Origin: Clostridiales bacterium
GTDB taxonomy: Bacteria; Bacillota; Clostridia; Saccharofermentanales; Saccharofermentanaceae
Direction of reading: 5' to 3'
Assembly: GCA_017561715.1 (NCBI GenBank)
Contig: JAFZBN010000018.1
Span: 1-64,000 of the forward strand
DNA: 64,000 nt
The position numbers and the translations under genes were made by a program. Positions within the stretch are counted from its first letter, which is position 1. The number at the start of each line of letters is the position of its first letter. The notes beneath the pieces were generated by a model. It was given only the letters and a program-made list of their open reading frames with translations. It was not told the DNA's origin and did no database searches. Positions 1-8,216 of this stretch are shown here, in pieces.

Positions 1-74
1 ACGCCGACGCGTTCATAGTAGCGAAGCGTATCGGGCGTAATATCGAACTTCTCGCACACTTCTTTTATCGTCAT
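1..74 (-). CDS. MerR-family transcriptional regulator, N-terminus only (partial)
   Basis: The first 24 codons on the minus strand read MTIKEVCEKFDITPDTLRYYERVG, the start of the winged-helix DNA-binding domain of MerR proteins, with the diagnostic TPDTLRYYE helix. The rest lies beyond the left edge. The start is chosen because a strong AAGGAGGTA ribosome site lies about 8 bases upstream (83-89). MerR proteins bind between the -35 and -10 elements and untwist promoters with over-long spacers; the promoter just upstream has this architecture, so autoregulation is likely. The effector cannot be told from the part visible. Confidence 0.88.
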   Translation of the reverse strand, partial: MTIKEVCEKFDITPDTLRYYERVG

Positions 75-114
75 TGGGAGTACCTCCTTGCAGAATTTTC
101 CTGATCACAAGTTC

Positions 115-145
115 ATTCTACAACTTGGAGTTAACTCTAAGTCAA
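115..145 (-). promoter_or_regulatory. MerR-type promoter with 19-bp spacer and palindromic operator
   Basis: On the minus strand a TTGACT -35 (140-145) and a TAGAAT -10 (115-120) are separated by 19 bp instead of 17. The spacer holds a near-perfect 20-bp dyad at 123-142 with half site ACTTGGAGTT. A long spacer with a central dyad is the hallmark of MerR-activated promoters. It faces the MerR gene that starts at 74. Confidence 0.85.
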
Positions 146-154
146 GGGTTGTTT

Positions 155-198
155 CAAAAAATTATCGGCTCCCCGTGGAAAATCACGAAGAGCCGATT
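155..198 (-). terminator. Rho-independent terminator after tRNA-Leu
   Basis: An 8-bp stem ATCGGCTC (164-171) / GAGCCGAT (190-197) is followed on the minus strand by a T-rich run. It lies directly downstream of the tRNA gene and separates it from the MerR promoter. Confidence 0.75.
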
Positions 199-199
199 T

Positions 200-282
200 T
201 GGTGCGGATGACAGGACTTGAACCTGCACACTTTCGTACTGGAACCTAAATCCAGCGTGTCTGCCAATTTCACCACATCCGC
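200..282 (-). tRNA. tRNA-Leu (anticodon UAG)
   Basis: The minus strand folds as an 83-nt class II tRNA: acceptor GCGGATG (276-282) pairs with CATCCGC (204-210), the anticodon stem CTGGA/TCCAG encloses TTTAGGT with anticodon TAG, there is a long variable arm, and the T loop is GGTTCAAGTCC. The 3' CCA is encoded (200-202). Confidence 0.95.
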
Positions 283-396
283 AGGTGCTGAAAAAGCATG
301 AAGTGATGTTATCATTTTTCGCCTGTTTGGTCAAACAAAGAGCGCCTTTCCGAAAGTAGTATAATAGGGAAAGAAGATCATTCAGGGGGACATTTC

Positions 397-1602
397 ATGC
401 AGATCGATTCACAGGAAAACCGCATCATGTGGTACTGTGCCATGCTGGCTTTGACCGGGCAGAGCGTGGCCCTGCTCCTTCTGTGCAACCCCTTTATCGC
501 GGCCACGTTTTTCGCGGGAAGTCTTATTCTTTTAAACCTCTCCTGTTTTCTCAGCGGGACCCCGAAAAAGTGCTTTTCCGCCTTACTGATCCTTCTTGAG
601 ATCGCGGCGGTCATCCTTCTTCCCAGATGGTTCATGGGCGCCCTTTCCCTGCCCGCTGTTTCAATCGCGATCATCAACTACAAGAAGATCCTTCGGGTCA
701 CCTGCTTCGTTCTTTCATTCGGAGCAGCGATGCTTCATATCGTAAAGCTCCGTCCGGACGTGGTCTCGGCACTTCTTTACATCGGTTTTTCGGTGGCGGC
801 ATTCGTGTTCTGGCTCATCGTGCTTTACTTATACAGCAATACGGTTGCGACTCAGGCGAAACTGAATCAGGCGCTGACGGCTGCGGCGGTCGAGGCGCTC
901 GAGCAAAGAAGCCTTCGCGAGGAGATCGCCAAGAACCAGAAGATCAACGAAAACAACGCAAGACTCGAAGAGCGAGAGCGCATTTCGAGAGATATCCATA
1001 ACTATGTCGGACATACGCTTTCGGCGGCGACGGTAACGCTAGATGCCGCAACGCTTCTCGTTCCTTCGGATCAGGATAAGGCACTGGAAAAGATCGATGC
1101 GGCGAATTCACGCGTGCATGAAGCGATCTCTTCGGTGCGAAGCGTCGTTCGCACACTTGATGCGGAAGACGACTGCATCGAGACGGCGGACTACCTGCTG
1201 TCTCTGGAAAAGATGGTCGATGAGTTTAAGACCGATACCGCCATCAAGATCTATCACAACTTTAAGCAGGAGCACCCGGACGCGAGGATCCCGATCCAGA
1301 CCGCGTCGTTCATCTCCTCTTCTCTTTCCGAGCTTCTCACAAACGGCGTTAAGCATGGAAACGCTGACCTTTTCGTCATCACATTCGTACTCGATACCGG
1401 CCACATCCGACTTCGCGTGCAGGACAACGGAACGGGCTGGGGAGATATCTCGCTGAACGAGAAAAAGCTTCGACTCGCGAACGGCTTCGGGCTTCGCAAG
1501 ATCAGAGATTATACGGAAAGCTGCGGCGGCAGTTTCGACATAGACAGCGTGGACGGATTTACCGTCGATCTGTCACTACCGTTTGAAGGAGGAAACACAT
1601 GA
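397..1602 (+). CDS. Sensor histidine kinase, NarL/DesK type
   Basis: This is a 401-residue membrane sensor kinase. Residues 12-146 carry about five hydrophobic segments with no large extracytoplasmic domain, as in DesK-like sensors. A coiled coil (150-190) leads to a HisKA_3 dimerisation domain with phospho-acceptor His201 in RISRDIHNYVG. The C-terminal ATPase domain has the N box ELLTNGVKHG and the G1 box QDNGTGW. A GGGGG ribosome site precedes the ATG, and a TATAAT -10 lies at 360-365. The response regulator overlaps the stop by 4 bp, so the two are co-translated. The stimulus is unknown. Confidence 0.93.
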   Translation: MQIDSQENRIMWYCAMLALTGQSVALLLLCNPFIAATFFAGSLILLNLSCFLSGTPKKCFSALLILLEIAAVILLPRWFMGALSLPAVSIAIINYKKILRVTCFVLSFGAAMLHIVKLRPDVVSALLYIGFSVAAFVFWLIVLYLYSNTVATQAKLNQALTAAAVEALEQRSLREEIAKNQKINENNARLEERERISRDIHNYVGHTLSAATVTLDAATLLVPSDQDKALEKIDAANSRVHEAISSVRSVVRTLDAEDDCIETADYLLSLEKMVDEFKTDTAIKIYHNFKQEHPDARIPIQTASFISSSLSELLTNGVKHGNADLFVITFVLDTGHIRLRVQDNGTGWGDISLNEKKLRLANGFGLRKIRDYTESCGGSFDIDSVDGFTVDLSLPFEGGNT

Positions 1603-2291
1603 CAAAGATACTTCTGGTGGACGATGAGCCATTACTTCTCGAGAGCCTGGAGATCATTCTTTCACTGTCCGGTGATTACACCGTCACAGGCAAGGCAGGA
1701 AACGGCGTAGAGGCTTTGGAGCTTCTTTCCAAGGAAGTTCCCGACCTGATGCTCGTCGACCTCAATATGCCCGGTATGGGCGGTATCGAGCTGATCCCGA
1801 AGGTCCATGCCGAGTATCCGGACATTCGAATCATCGTGCTGACCACATTCTACGATGAAAACAGCATTTCCCACGCGATCGCGGGTGGCGCCTGCGGCTA
1901 CATCCTCAAGGACTCCGGAAAAGACGCGATCTTAAACGCGATCTCCCAGGCATTAAACGGCCAGAGCGTTCTGGACTTAAAAGTCATGCAGAAGCTTAAT
2001 AGCATGCTCGCAAACGGTACCGCGGAAAAAGCACCCGCCGAGGCGCAGGAAGCGGCGTCGACAAGTGCTTTTGGCAAAGAAAACACGGTCGACCTTTCCG
2101 AATACGGAATGACCGACCGTGAAAAAGAAATCTGTCGTTTGATCTCAGAGGGATGTACCAACTCTCAGATCGCTTCGATCCTTTACATCAGCGAAGGCAC
2201 GGTGAAAAACTATGTGTCGACGATCTACGATAAGCTCGGCGAACACGACCGCACCAAAGTCGTGCTGATGCTTCAGAAGTGTAAGTTCTGA
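1599..2291 (+). CDS. NarL/LuxR-family response regulator
   Basis: The 230-residue protein has an N-terminal receiver with acidic residues in ILLVDDEP, phospho-acceptor Asp54 in MLVDLNMPG and the conserved Lys in YILKDSG. A linker of about 40 residues rich in Ala and Glu leads to a LuxR-type helix-turn-helix (about 168-230) with MTDREKEICRLISEG and SEGTVKNYVSTIYDKL. It overlaps the upstream kinase by 4 bp and is its cognate partner. It ends 33 bp from a convergent lipoprotein gene, with no clear terminator in the gap. Targets are unknown. Confidence 0.94.
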   Translation: MTKILLVDDEPLLLESLEIILSLSGDYTVTGKAGNGVEALELLSKEVPDLMLVDLNMPGMGGIELIPKVHAEYPDIRIIVLTTFYDENSISHAIAGGACGYILKDSGKDAILNAISQALNGQSVLDLKVMQKLNSMLANGTAEKAPAEAQEAASTSAFGKENTVDLSEYGMTDREKEICRLISEGCTNSQIASILYISEGTVKNYVSTIYDKLGEHDRTKVVLMLQKCKF

Positions 2292-2324
2292 TCTTCTTTC
2301 GGAATTACCCGCAAAGGCGACCGA

Positions 2325-3002
2325 TCAGGCCTCCTCAAGGAGCTCTTCCATATCCGTATAACCGGCTACGGACATGTACTCGTAGTATTCATCAAGAAGA
2401 TCGGAATCATCAGATCCTTCGTAAGCGACCATAACGATTACTTTACCATCGAGTTTTGCATAAGCGGACATTACTTCTTCCTCATCATTGTTGATCGCGA
2501 TGAGAGAATACTCGGTATCCGAACCATCGACAGCATATTCGATATCTGCCTGTTTTGCAGCCTTCTTCAGCGACTTCTCTGTCTTGGTATACTTGCCTGT
2601 AAGAGATTCAAATACCTCTTCGGCTGCGTCCTTAGTGTCCAACTCCATAACGATAGAGTACACGGCACTGTCTTCATCATTGATGGTCTTTCTGAATACG
2701 AACATATTGGTAAGCTGATCCGACTCAACATCCGTTCCTTCAAACGTATTGCCGCTATCCGCTACGTCTTCGAGTTCATCCGGTTCAAACGTGAAGTACA
2801 CACCGTCTTCGTAGAAATCTGAATCGGTCTGATTCTTTACGAACTTTTTCTTCTGCTTGGAAGAACCTTCACTTGCGTCGCAAGCTTCTTCTGCCGCCTT
2901 GATGTTCTTCTTCTGGTGCTTGGAGAACTTGCTTCCGCTTCCGCATGCTGCCAGGCTTGCCATCATGGCAAACACCATTACTACTGATAAAACCTTTTTC
3001 AT
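2325..3002 (-). CDS. Putative lipoprotein, paralogue of the upstream gene
   Basis: A 225-residue secreted lipoprotein with signal peptide MKKVLSVVMVFAMMASLAAC; the lipobox LAAC puts the lipidated Cys at 20. The mature part is very acidic with Lys-rich patches and no recognised domain. It has the same plan as the next protein upstream: an N-terminal helix ending near CDASE, a central VVMD/VMEL strand, and a C-terminal segment with DSDLLDEYYEY resembling DTDLLDEFCEF. An AGGAGGG ribosome site precedes the start. The two genes lie 33 bp apart and are probably co-transcribed. Function is unknown. Confidence 0.85.
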   Translation of the reverse strand: MKKVLSVVMVFAMMASLAACGSGSKFSKHQKKNIKAAEEACDASEGSSKQKKKFVKNQTDSDFYEDGVYFTFEPDELEDVADSGNTFEGTDVESDQLTNMFVFRKTINDEDSAVYSIVMELDTKDAAEEVFESLTGKYTKTEKSLKKAAKQADIEYAVDGSDTEYSLIAINNDEEEVMSAYAKLDGKVIVMVAYEGSDDSDLLDEYYEYMSVAGYTDMEELLEEA

Positions 3003-3035
3003 TTTCTATCCCTCCTAAAATGTGTTTATTGGGTT

Positions 3036-3755
3036 TTACAAATTTGCAACCATATCGCCTACAGGACCGAAACCTGCTTCATCTTGGAATTCACAGAACT
3101 CGTCTAAAAGATCGGTATCCGGGGCGCCCGAATACGTGGTCATTGTGATCGTGTCGCCCGCGTACTGAACATAGACGGCCATGAGCTTGTTCTCCTCTAC
3201 CTGAAGAACGACGAAGGTGTAATCCTTTTTTCCATTCGCGGAATCAGCCTTAATACCACCCTCTTTTGCGCCTGCAACCTGAATCACGGTAACCGTCTTC
3301 TTAAACGTGGATTTCACTTCGTCAAAAACATCTTCGCAAGTATCTTTATCTTCAAAATCCATAACGACCGAGAAGACCATATCTTCATCTACCTTCTTGA
3401 TGAACGTATACATATTGTCCAGCTGTTCGGGATCAACATCCATTTCAGACAGACTCGATTCTTCCTTGAGTTCATCGGCGTTTGTCAGATTTTCCAGATC
3501 ATCTTTGTTCAGTTCAACACAAAAACCTTCACTTAGAGCTTCCGGATCATATTTAGCGAGACTATCTATGGTGTCTGTCATTTCGAGGAGTTCTTCTTTC
3601 TCGTCCTCGGACAATTCACTTGCACCGCAGACCTTTTCCGCTGCGTTGAATACTTTTTTCTTCTCATAAGCGTACTGGTTTCCCTTTTTCAGGAAACAAC
3701 CCGACAAACTCAGTATCATCGCCGTGATCATCGCGGCGGAGATCAGTTTTTTCAT
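3036..3755 (-). CDS. Putative lipoprotein, first gene of a paralogous pair
   Basis: A 239-residue lipoprotein with signal peptide MKKLISAAMITAMILSLSGC (lipobox LSGC). The mature protein is acidic. It shares with the downstream gene the CGASE-type motif near residue 43, a VVMDFEDKDTCEDVF block and the terminal TDLLDEFCEF block, so the two arose by tandem duplication. A GGGAGGTAAGGG ribosome site and a promoter at 3784-3812 lie upstream. No enzymatic motif is visible; an extracytoplasmic surface or binding role is the most that can be inferred. Confidence 0.85.
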   Translation of the reverse strand: MKKLISAAMITAMILSLSGCFLKKGNQYAYEKKKVFNAAEKVCGASELSEDEKEELLEMTDTIDSLAKYDPEALSEGFCVELNKDDLENLTNADELKEESSLSEMDVDPEQLDNMYTFIKKVDEDMVFSVVMDFEDKDTCEDVFDEVKSTFKKTVTVIQVAGAKEGGIKADSANGKKDYTFVVLQVEENKLMAVYVQYAGDTITMTTYSGAPDTDLLDEFCEFQDEAGFGPVGDMVANL

Positions 3756-3783
3756 AACCCTTACCTCCCAAAATAGTACTCTT

Positions 3784-3812
3784 ATAGTATCACTTTTCCT
3801 CTTCTAAACCAA
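3784..3812 (-). promoter_or_regulatory. Probable sigma-A promoter for the lipoprotein pair
   Basis: On the minus strand TTGGTT (3807-3812) and TACTAT (3784-3789) are separated by exactly 17 bp, about 30 bp upstream of the start at 3755. Confidence 0.5.
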
Positions 3813-3897
3813 TTGGTCAGACGGTGTTTTCTCTTGAAATCTTTACATTCTCTTAGTAAATGAGAACGTGCTTTGTATTAAAATACATCTATATGAC

Positions 3898-3920
3898 GAA
3901 ACAAAAAGGCTTTTTGTTTC
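3898..3920 (+). repeat. Perfect 11-bp inverted repeat in the alarmone synthetase leader
   Basis: GAAACAAAAAG and its exact complement CTTTTTGTTTC flank a single base, 26 bp before the start codon. It is A/U-rich in RNA. It could be an operator or a leader hairpin; there is no evidence for either beyond its symmetry. Confidence 0.55.
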
Positions 3921-3945
3921 ATCTGTCTTATAAGGAGACCCGATT

Positions 3946-4719
3946 ATGAATAACGAAGATAACGCCCTCTTCCCCGTGGGACTTGAAAATACACTATCCC
4001 CGGTTCCGGAGAATTTTGTTCGAGAGAACCTGATGTCCGATCAGTTCCTCGATTTCGTGGAAGAAAATACCAAGCCGATCGACCGGATGTTTGCCTACTA
4101 TCAGTGCGCGATCTTAGAGGTCGAGACGAAGTTTAAGGTCCTCGACGAGTCGCTTTCCGTCGACCTGGAAAGAAACCCGATCGAGAGCATCAAGTCGCGT
4201 GTTAAATCCGTCGACAGCCTTCTTCGTAAGATACGGCGAAAGCACCTGCCTTTGAACCTGGAGTCGATCGAGGAGAACATCAACGATATCGCCGGCGTGC
4301 GCGTGATCTGTTCTTTTCCCGATGACATCTATGAGCTGGCAAATGCATTTCTTGCGCAGGACGACATCACCCTGATCGCGCGGAAGGACTACATCAAAGA
4401 GCCCAAGCCGAGCGGGTATCGCAGTCTGCATCTGATCGTTGAGGTGCCGATCTTCCTGAAGGACGAGAAGCGCAACATGAAGGTCGAAGTGCAGTTTCGA
4501 ACGATCGCGATGGATTTCTGGGCAAGTCTTGAGCATAAGCTGCACTATAAGCACGATCTGCCACCGGAGCGCGCGCAGGTGCTGGCCGAGGAACTTCGTA
4601 ACTGCGCCGAAAGGATCGAGGAGCTCGACCTCCGCATGCAGGCGGTTCGAAACGAGATCGTCACTTATAACGAAGAAAACCCGAAGGACACGTCCTTTCC
4701 CGGGTTTACTGAAGAGTGA
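3946..4719 (+). CDS. Small alarmone synthetase, (p)ppGpp synthetase (RelA/SpoT synthetase domain)
   Basis: A 257-residue single-domain enzyme of the YjbM/YwaC class that makes pppGpp/ppGpp from ATP and GTP/GDP. Family motifs are in order: RVKSVDSLLRKI (about 85-95), the substrate-binding INDIAGVRVICSF, KDYIKEPKPSGYRSLH with the conserved Tyr and His, and the catalytic-loop VEVQFRTIAMDFWASLEHKLHYK. There is no HD hydrolase, TGS or ACT domain, so it should synthesise but not degrade the alarmone. AAGGAG precedes the ATG. The hairpin array at 4780-5108 lies in its 3' flank. Confidence 0.94.
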   Translation: MNNEDNALFPVGLENTLSPVPENFVRENLMSDQFLDFVEENTKPIDRMFAYYQCAILEVETKFKVLDESLSVDLERNPIESIKSRVKSVDSLLRKIRRKHLPLNLESIEENINDIAGVRVICSFPDDIYELANAFLAQDDITLIARKDYIKEPKPSGYRSLHLIVEVPIFLKDEKRNMKVEVQFRTIAMDFWASLEHKLHYKHDLPPERAQVLAEELRNCAERIEELDLRMQAVRNEIVTYNEENPKDTSFPGFTEE

Positions 4720-4779
4720 GCGTACGGGCGACGAGTGCTTTTCAATAAGAAATAAGTTCAATGTGTCGGATTGAGGCAA

Positions 4780-5108
4780 AAGAACTTATCTCACCATTGA
4801 ATGGATAAGATCAAATCGCTGATTTCGTACAGATGATCCTATCTCAACAGGATGCAGATAGGATCAAATCGATAAAAGCGGGCATATGATCTTATCATTC
4901 TTCCAAGGAAATAGGATCAAAACAGTGAAATCCGTCATATGATCTTATCTTGCACCCGAAGAAATAGGATCAAAATGGTGAAAACGTGCAAATGATCTTA
5001 TCTCAACATCATACAGATAGGATTAAATCGATAAAACTCGCCAAATGATCTTATCCGCTCTGAAAAAAGATAAGATCAAATCGGCAAAAACACCGATTTG
5101 ATCTTATT
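4780..5108 (+). repeat. Array of six 53-bp hairpin repeats plus a partial seventh
   Basis: Units start at 4780, 4833, 4886, 4939, 4992, 5045 and 5098, exactly 53 bp apart. Each has a left arm (consensus ATGATCTTATC), 13 variable bases, a right arm (consensus GATARGATCAAATCG) and 14 variable bases. The arms are complementary, so each unit can fold into a 9-bp stem. Unit 2 has CC in its left arm against GG in the right; units 3-5 have TT against GG, which pair only as G-U wobbles and only in plus-strand RNA. It fills the gap between convergent genes. The conserved bases form the stems while the bases between vary, so it does not have a CRISPR layout. Confidence 0.92.
5063..5108 (-). terminator. 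Rho-independent terminator of lepA
   Basis: On the minus strand a 16-bp stem (5069-5084 with 5093-5108, one mismatch) is followed by six T residues (5063-5068 on the plus strand). It is built from the right arm of repeat unit 6 and the partial unit 7, so the array and the terminator share sequence. Confidence 0.8.
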
Positions 5109-5150
5109 TCGTATCTTGAATCCTTACGATGCTTTGACTGCAACTGCCCG

Positions 5151-6959
5151 TCAGTCTTCGTCGAGTCTTAATACGCTCATGAAGGCTTCCTGCGGCACTT
5201 CGACAGAACCTACCTGACGCATGCGCTTCTTACCTTCCTTCTGCTTTTCGAGAAGTTTCTTCTTACGTGTGATATCACCGCCGTAGCACTTGGCAAGTAC
5301 GTCCTTTCGGAAAGCTCTGATCGTCTCACGGGCGATGACCTTGCCGCCGATAGCAGCCTGTACCGGGACCTCGAACTGCTGTCTCGGGATGTTCTCTTTC
5401 AGTTTCTCCGTCATCTTGCGGCCACGGGCATACGCTTTGTCCTTATGTACGATAAACGACAGCGCATCGACAATATCGCCGTTTAAGAGGATATCGAGTT
5501 TGACGAGGTCGCTCTTCTGGTAGCCTTCCAGCTCATAGTCAAGTGAGCCGTAGCCTCTCGTTCTGGACTTTAGTGCGTCGAAGAAGTCGTAGATGATCTC
5601 ATTCAGAGGCATCTTGTAGTGGAGCATGACACGGATGTCGTCCATGTATTCCATGTTGATGTATTCGCCGCGGCGGTCCTGACAGAGCTCCATGAGGTTA
5701 CCGACATATTCTTTCGGCGTCATGATCGTCGCCTTTACGATCGGCTCCTCCATGTAATCGATCTCCGCCGGATCCGGCATATTCGTCGGGTTATCCATAC
5801 GGATGACTTCACCTGCGGTCGTGTAGACCTTGTAAACTACGGAAGGCGCGGTCGAAATGAGGTCGAGATTGAATTCTCTTTCAAGTCTTTCCTGAATAAC
5901 TTCATAGTGAAGAAGTCCCAAGAAACCGCAGCGGAAACCGAATCCCAGAGCGGCAGATGTCTCTGCTTCAAAAGAAAGCGCCGCATCGTTGAGCTGGAGC
6001 TTTTCGAGCGCGTCTCGGAGATCCGGATACTTCGCGCCGTCAACAGGATAGAGTCCGCAGAATACCATCTGCTGGATCGGCTTATAACCGGTAAGCGGCT
6101 CTTCCGCCGGGTTATCCGCCAAAGTGACGGTGTCACCCGGAGCGGTATCTCTTACGTTCTTAATAGACGCGCAGATGTAACCAACCTCACCTGTAAGAAG
6201 CGCCTTCGACGGAACAAACTCGCCCGGATGGAAGTAGCCGAGCTCGGTTACGACGAACTCCGCGCCGGTATTCATCATGCGGATCTTATCACCCAGCTTT
6301 ACGGAGCCTTCTTTGACACGCACGTTTACGATAACGCCCTTGTACGGGTCGTACTTCGAGTCGAAGATCAGGGCTCTAAGCGGCTTGTTCTCATCTCCGC
6401 TCGGCGGCGGCAGAAACTTGACGATGCCTTCGAGGACCTCATCAATGCCGGTATTGTTCTTCGCGGAAATAAGAGGCGCTTCAGAAGCGTCCAGACCGAT
6501 TACGTCTTCGATCTCCTTCTTTACTTCTTCCGGCTGCGCGGAAGGAAGGTCGATCTTGTTGATGACCGGTAGGATCTCGAGGTTCGCGTCGACCGCGAGA
6601 TAAGCGTTTGCCAGTGTCTGCGCTTCGATACCCTGTGCCGCGTCAACGATCAGGATCGCACCATCGCAAGCTGCCAGGCTACGGGAAACTTCATAGTTAA
6701 AGTCAACGTGGCCGGGCGTGTCGATGAGATTTAAGATGTATTCTTCCCCGTCCTTGGCCTTATAAAGAAGTCTCGTGGACTGGGATTTGATCGTGATACC
6801 GCGCTCACGCTCGATATCCATATTGTCGAGGATCTGGTTCTGCATCTCACGAGATTCAACGACACCCGTATTCTCGATCAGGCGGTCAGCCAAAGTGCTT
6901 TTGCCGTGGTCGATGTGGGCTACGATGCAGAAGTTACGTATTTTTTCCTGTCTTTCCAT
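5151..6959 (-). CDS. lepA: Elongation factor 4 (ribosome back-translocase LepA)
   Basis: A 602-residue translational GTPase, the usual length for EF4, acting on stalled or mistranslocated ribosomes. The G domain opens with [19 protein letters not shown] (P loop), then [18 protein letters not shown] and NKIDLPSA. The LepA-specific [16 protein letters not shown] block is present, and the C-terminal domain has [22 protein letters not shown] before the acidic tail LRLDED. It is the last gene of the run rsmE, hisS, lepB, lepA on the minus strand, 21 bp after lepB, and is followed by a good terminator. Confidence 0.97.
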   Translation of the reverse strand: MERQEKIRNFCIVAHIDHGKSTLADRLIENTGVVESREMQNQILDNMDIERERGITIKSQSTRLLYKAKDGEEYILNLIDTPGHVDFNYEVSRSLAACDGAILIVDAAQGIEAQTLANAYLAVDANLEILPVINKIDLPSAQPEEVKKEIEDVIGLDASEAPLISAKNNTGIDEVLEGIVKFLPPPSGDENKPLRALIFDSKYDPYKGVIVNVRVKEGSVKLGDKIRMMNTGAEFVVTELGYFHPGEFVPSKALLTGEVGYICASIKNVRDTAPGDTVTLADNPAEEPLTGYKPIQQMVFCGLYPVDGAKYPDLRDALEKLQLNDAALSFEAETSAALGFGFRCGFLGLLHYEVIQERLEREFNLDLISTAPSVVYKVYTTAGEVIRMDNPTNMPDPAEIDYMEEPIVKATIMTPKEYVGNLMELCQDRRGEYINMEYMDDIRVMLHYKMPLNEIIYDFFDALKSRTRGYGSLDYELEGYQKSDLVKLDILLNGDIVDALSFIVHKDKAYARGRKMTEKLKENIPRQQFEVPVQAAIGGKVIARETIRAFRKDVLAKCYGGDITRKKKLLEKQKEGKKRMRQVGSVEVPQEAFMSVLRLDED

Positions 6960-6980
6960 GTCTTTCGTGTTGCTTTCTGA

Positions 6981-8108
6981 TTAGAAGAATTTCATTTTGT
7001 TAAACGGGTAGATTCGCATCAGGACTTTCGCGTCGATCTGACTCTTCTTGAAAGGGCCCATTCTGCGGCTGTCGTTACTGCCGCCTCTGTTATCACCCAT
7101 GCAGTAATACTCATCAGGTCCGAGTGTGATCTCGTCGTATCCTCTTGCCTGGCCCTCGGCGCCGACGTATGTCATCGTGCCTGCCGGGAGGTAATCGGAC
7201 TCGTCAAGGAGCTCGCCGTTGATGTAGACCTTACCGTCAGCGATCTTAATGGTCTCGCCCGGAAGTCCGACGATCCTCTTGATAAGGTTTTCCTCGTGTG
7301 CGTATCCGTCCATGCCTTTGGCGTCGATCGTGATGATGTCGCCGCGGCTGAAGTTTCCGGTATAAACGGAGATCATCTCAACAAATACCGCATCGCCCGT
7401 GTGGAGCGTCGGCTCCATGGAGCTGCCGTAGACGTCGTTTCTCTGAACTACGAATACAACGAGCAGGATACCGATCAGAAGACCGATCGCCACGAACTTG
7501 ATCGTGTCGAAGAACATGTAGAGCGCGCTCTTTTCTTTCTCGGACTCTTCCTTATCCTTTTCCTCGTCTTCATCCTCGTCATCGGAGTCATCTTCAGACT
7601 CTTCGTCAGAGTCTTCTTCGTCCTTGTCGGACTCTTCGTCAGAATCTTCTTCGTCCTTTTCCTCTTCGGAATCAGCAGTTTCCTCATCGGATTCCGCTTC
7701 TTCAGATTCCTCTTCGTCAGAAGTCTCTGTAAAAGTCTCTGTAGCGTCCTCTACAGGGACGTTTTCAGGGATTTCATCTGCGTCCGCGTCTGCGGTCTCC
7801 AGAAGGATCGCGCCCTGCAGAACTACGTCATCGTCTTCCGCTTCAAAAGCACTATCCACTTCGTCTTTATCGGTAAGGTCATTGACTTCTTCGACTGTCT
7901 CTTCAGCTGTCTCGGCCACGTCCTCTGCAGCGTCAGCAGCATCCTCAACAGATTCTTCCGCCGCCTCAGCGATCTCCTCTACGGAATCTTCTGCAGTCTC
8001 AGCAGCTTCCTCAGAGGTCTCTTCAACCGTTTCCTTTACCTCGGAGACCTCATCGAGGATCTCCTTCGGTTCTTTATTCAATTGTCTGTCTCTATCGTGT
8101 TTCTTCAT
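6981..8108 (-). CDS. lepB: Signal peptidase I with a long acidic cytoplasmic extension
   Basis: A 375-residue type I signal peptidase. About 180 N-terminal residues are a highly acidic low-complexity region (runs of Glu, Ala, Ser and Asp, such as EEIAEAAEESVEDAADAAED), then one transmembrane helix (FVAIGLLIGILLVVFVV). The extracytoplasmic catalytic part has Ser in YGSSMEPTLHTGD, Lys in LIKRIVGLPGE, and YYCMGDNRGGSNDSR. The start at 8108 is chosen because GGAGG lies 5 bases upstream; a longer frame extends to 8174 but lacks a ribosome site. Typical family members are 170-200 residues. Confidence 0.93.
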   Translation of the reverse strand: MKKHDRDRQLNKEPKEILDEVSEVKETVEETSEEAAETAEDSVEEIAEAAEESVEDAADAAEDVAETAEETVEEVNDLTDKDEVDSAFEAEDDDVVLQGAILLETADADADEIPENVPVEDATETFTETSDEEESEEAESDEETADSEEEKDEEDSDEESDKDEEDSDEESEDDSDDEDEDEEKDKEESEKEKSALYMFFDTIKFVAIGLLIGILLVVFVVQRNDVYGSSMEPTLHTGDAVFVEMISVYTGNFSRGDIITIDAKGMDGYAHEENLIKRIVGLPGETIKIADGKVYINGELLDESDYLPAGTMTYVGAEGQARGYDEITLGPDEYYCMGDNRGGSNDSRRMGPFKKSQIDAKVLMRIYPFNKMKFF

Positions 8109-8142
8109 CCGTACCTCCAGACAGTGTCTGTACGTATTTTTC

Positions 8143-8208
8143 CGGCGCCGGCCGAAGCCCCGCCGTTTTGGCACCGCCGGCCACTCGCAAAGCGCGGCCC
8201 CGGCGCCG
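8143..8208. repeat. GC-rich inverted repeat between hisS and lepB
   Basis: CGGCGCCG occurs at 8143-8150 and 8201-8208 and is itself palindromic; the whole gap is much richer in G and C than its flanks. A large hairpin can form in the hisS-lepB transcript, but there is no T run, so it looks like an RNA processing or stability element rather than a terminator. Confidence 0.55.
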
Positions 8209-8216
8209 TTTGTTTC

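Noticed and set aside
4780..5108. The 53-bp periodic array as a CRISPR
   Set aside because: The repeated parts are two complementary arms of 11 and 15 bp with two short variable parts of 13 and 14 bp; CRISPR repeats are continuous 23-40 bp with 25-40 bp spacers. No cas gene is in the window.
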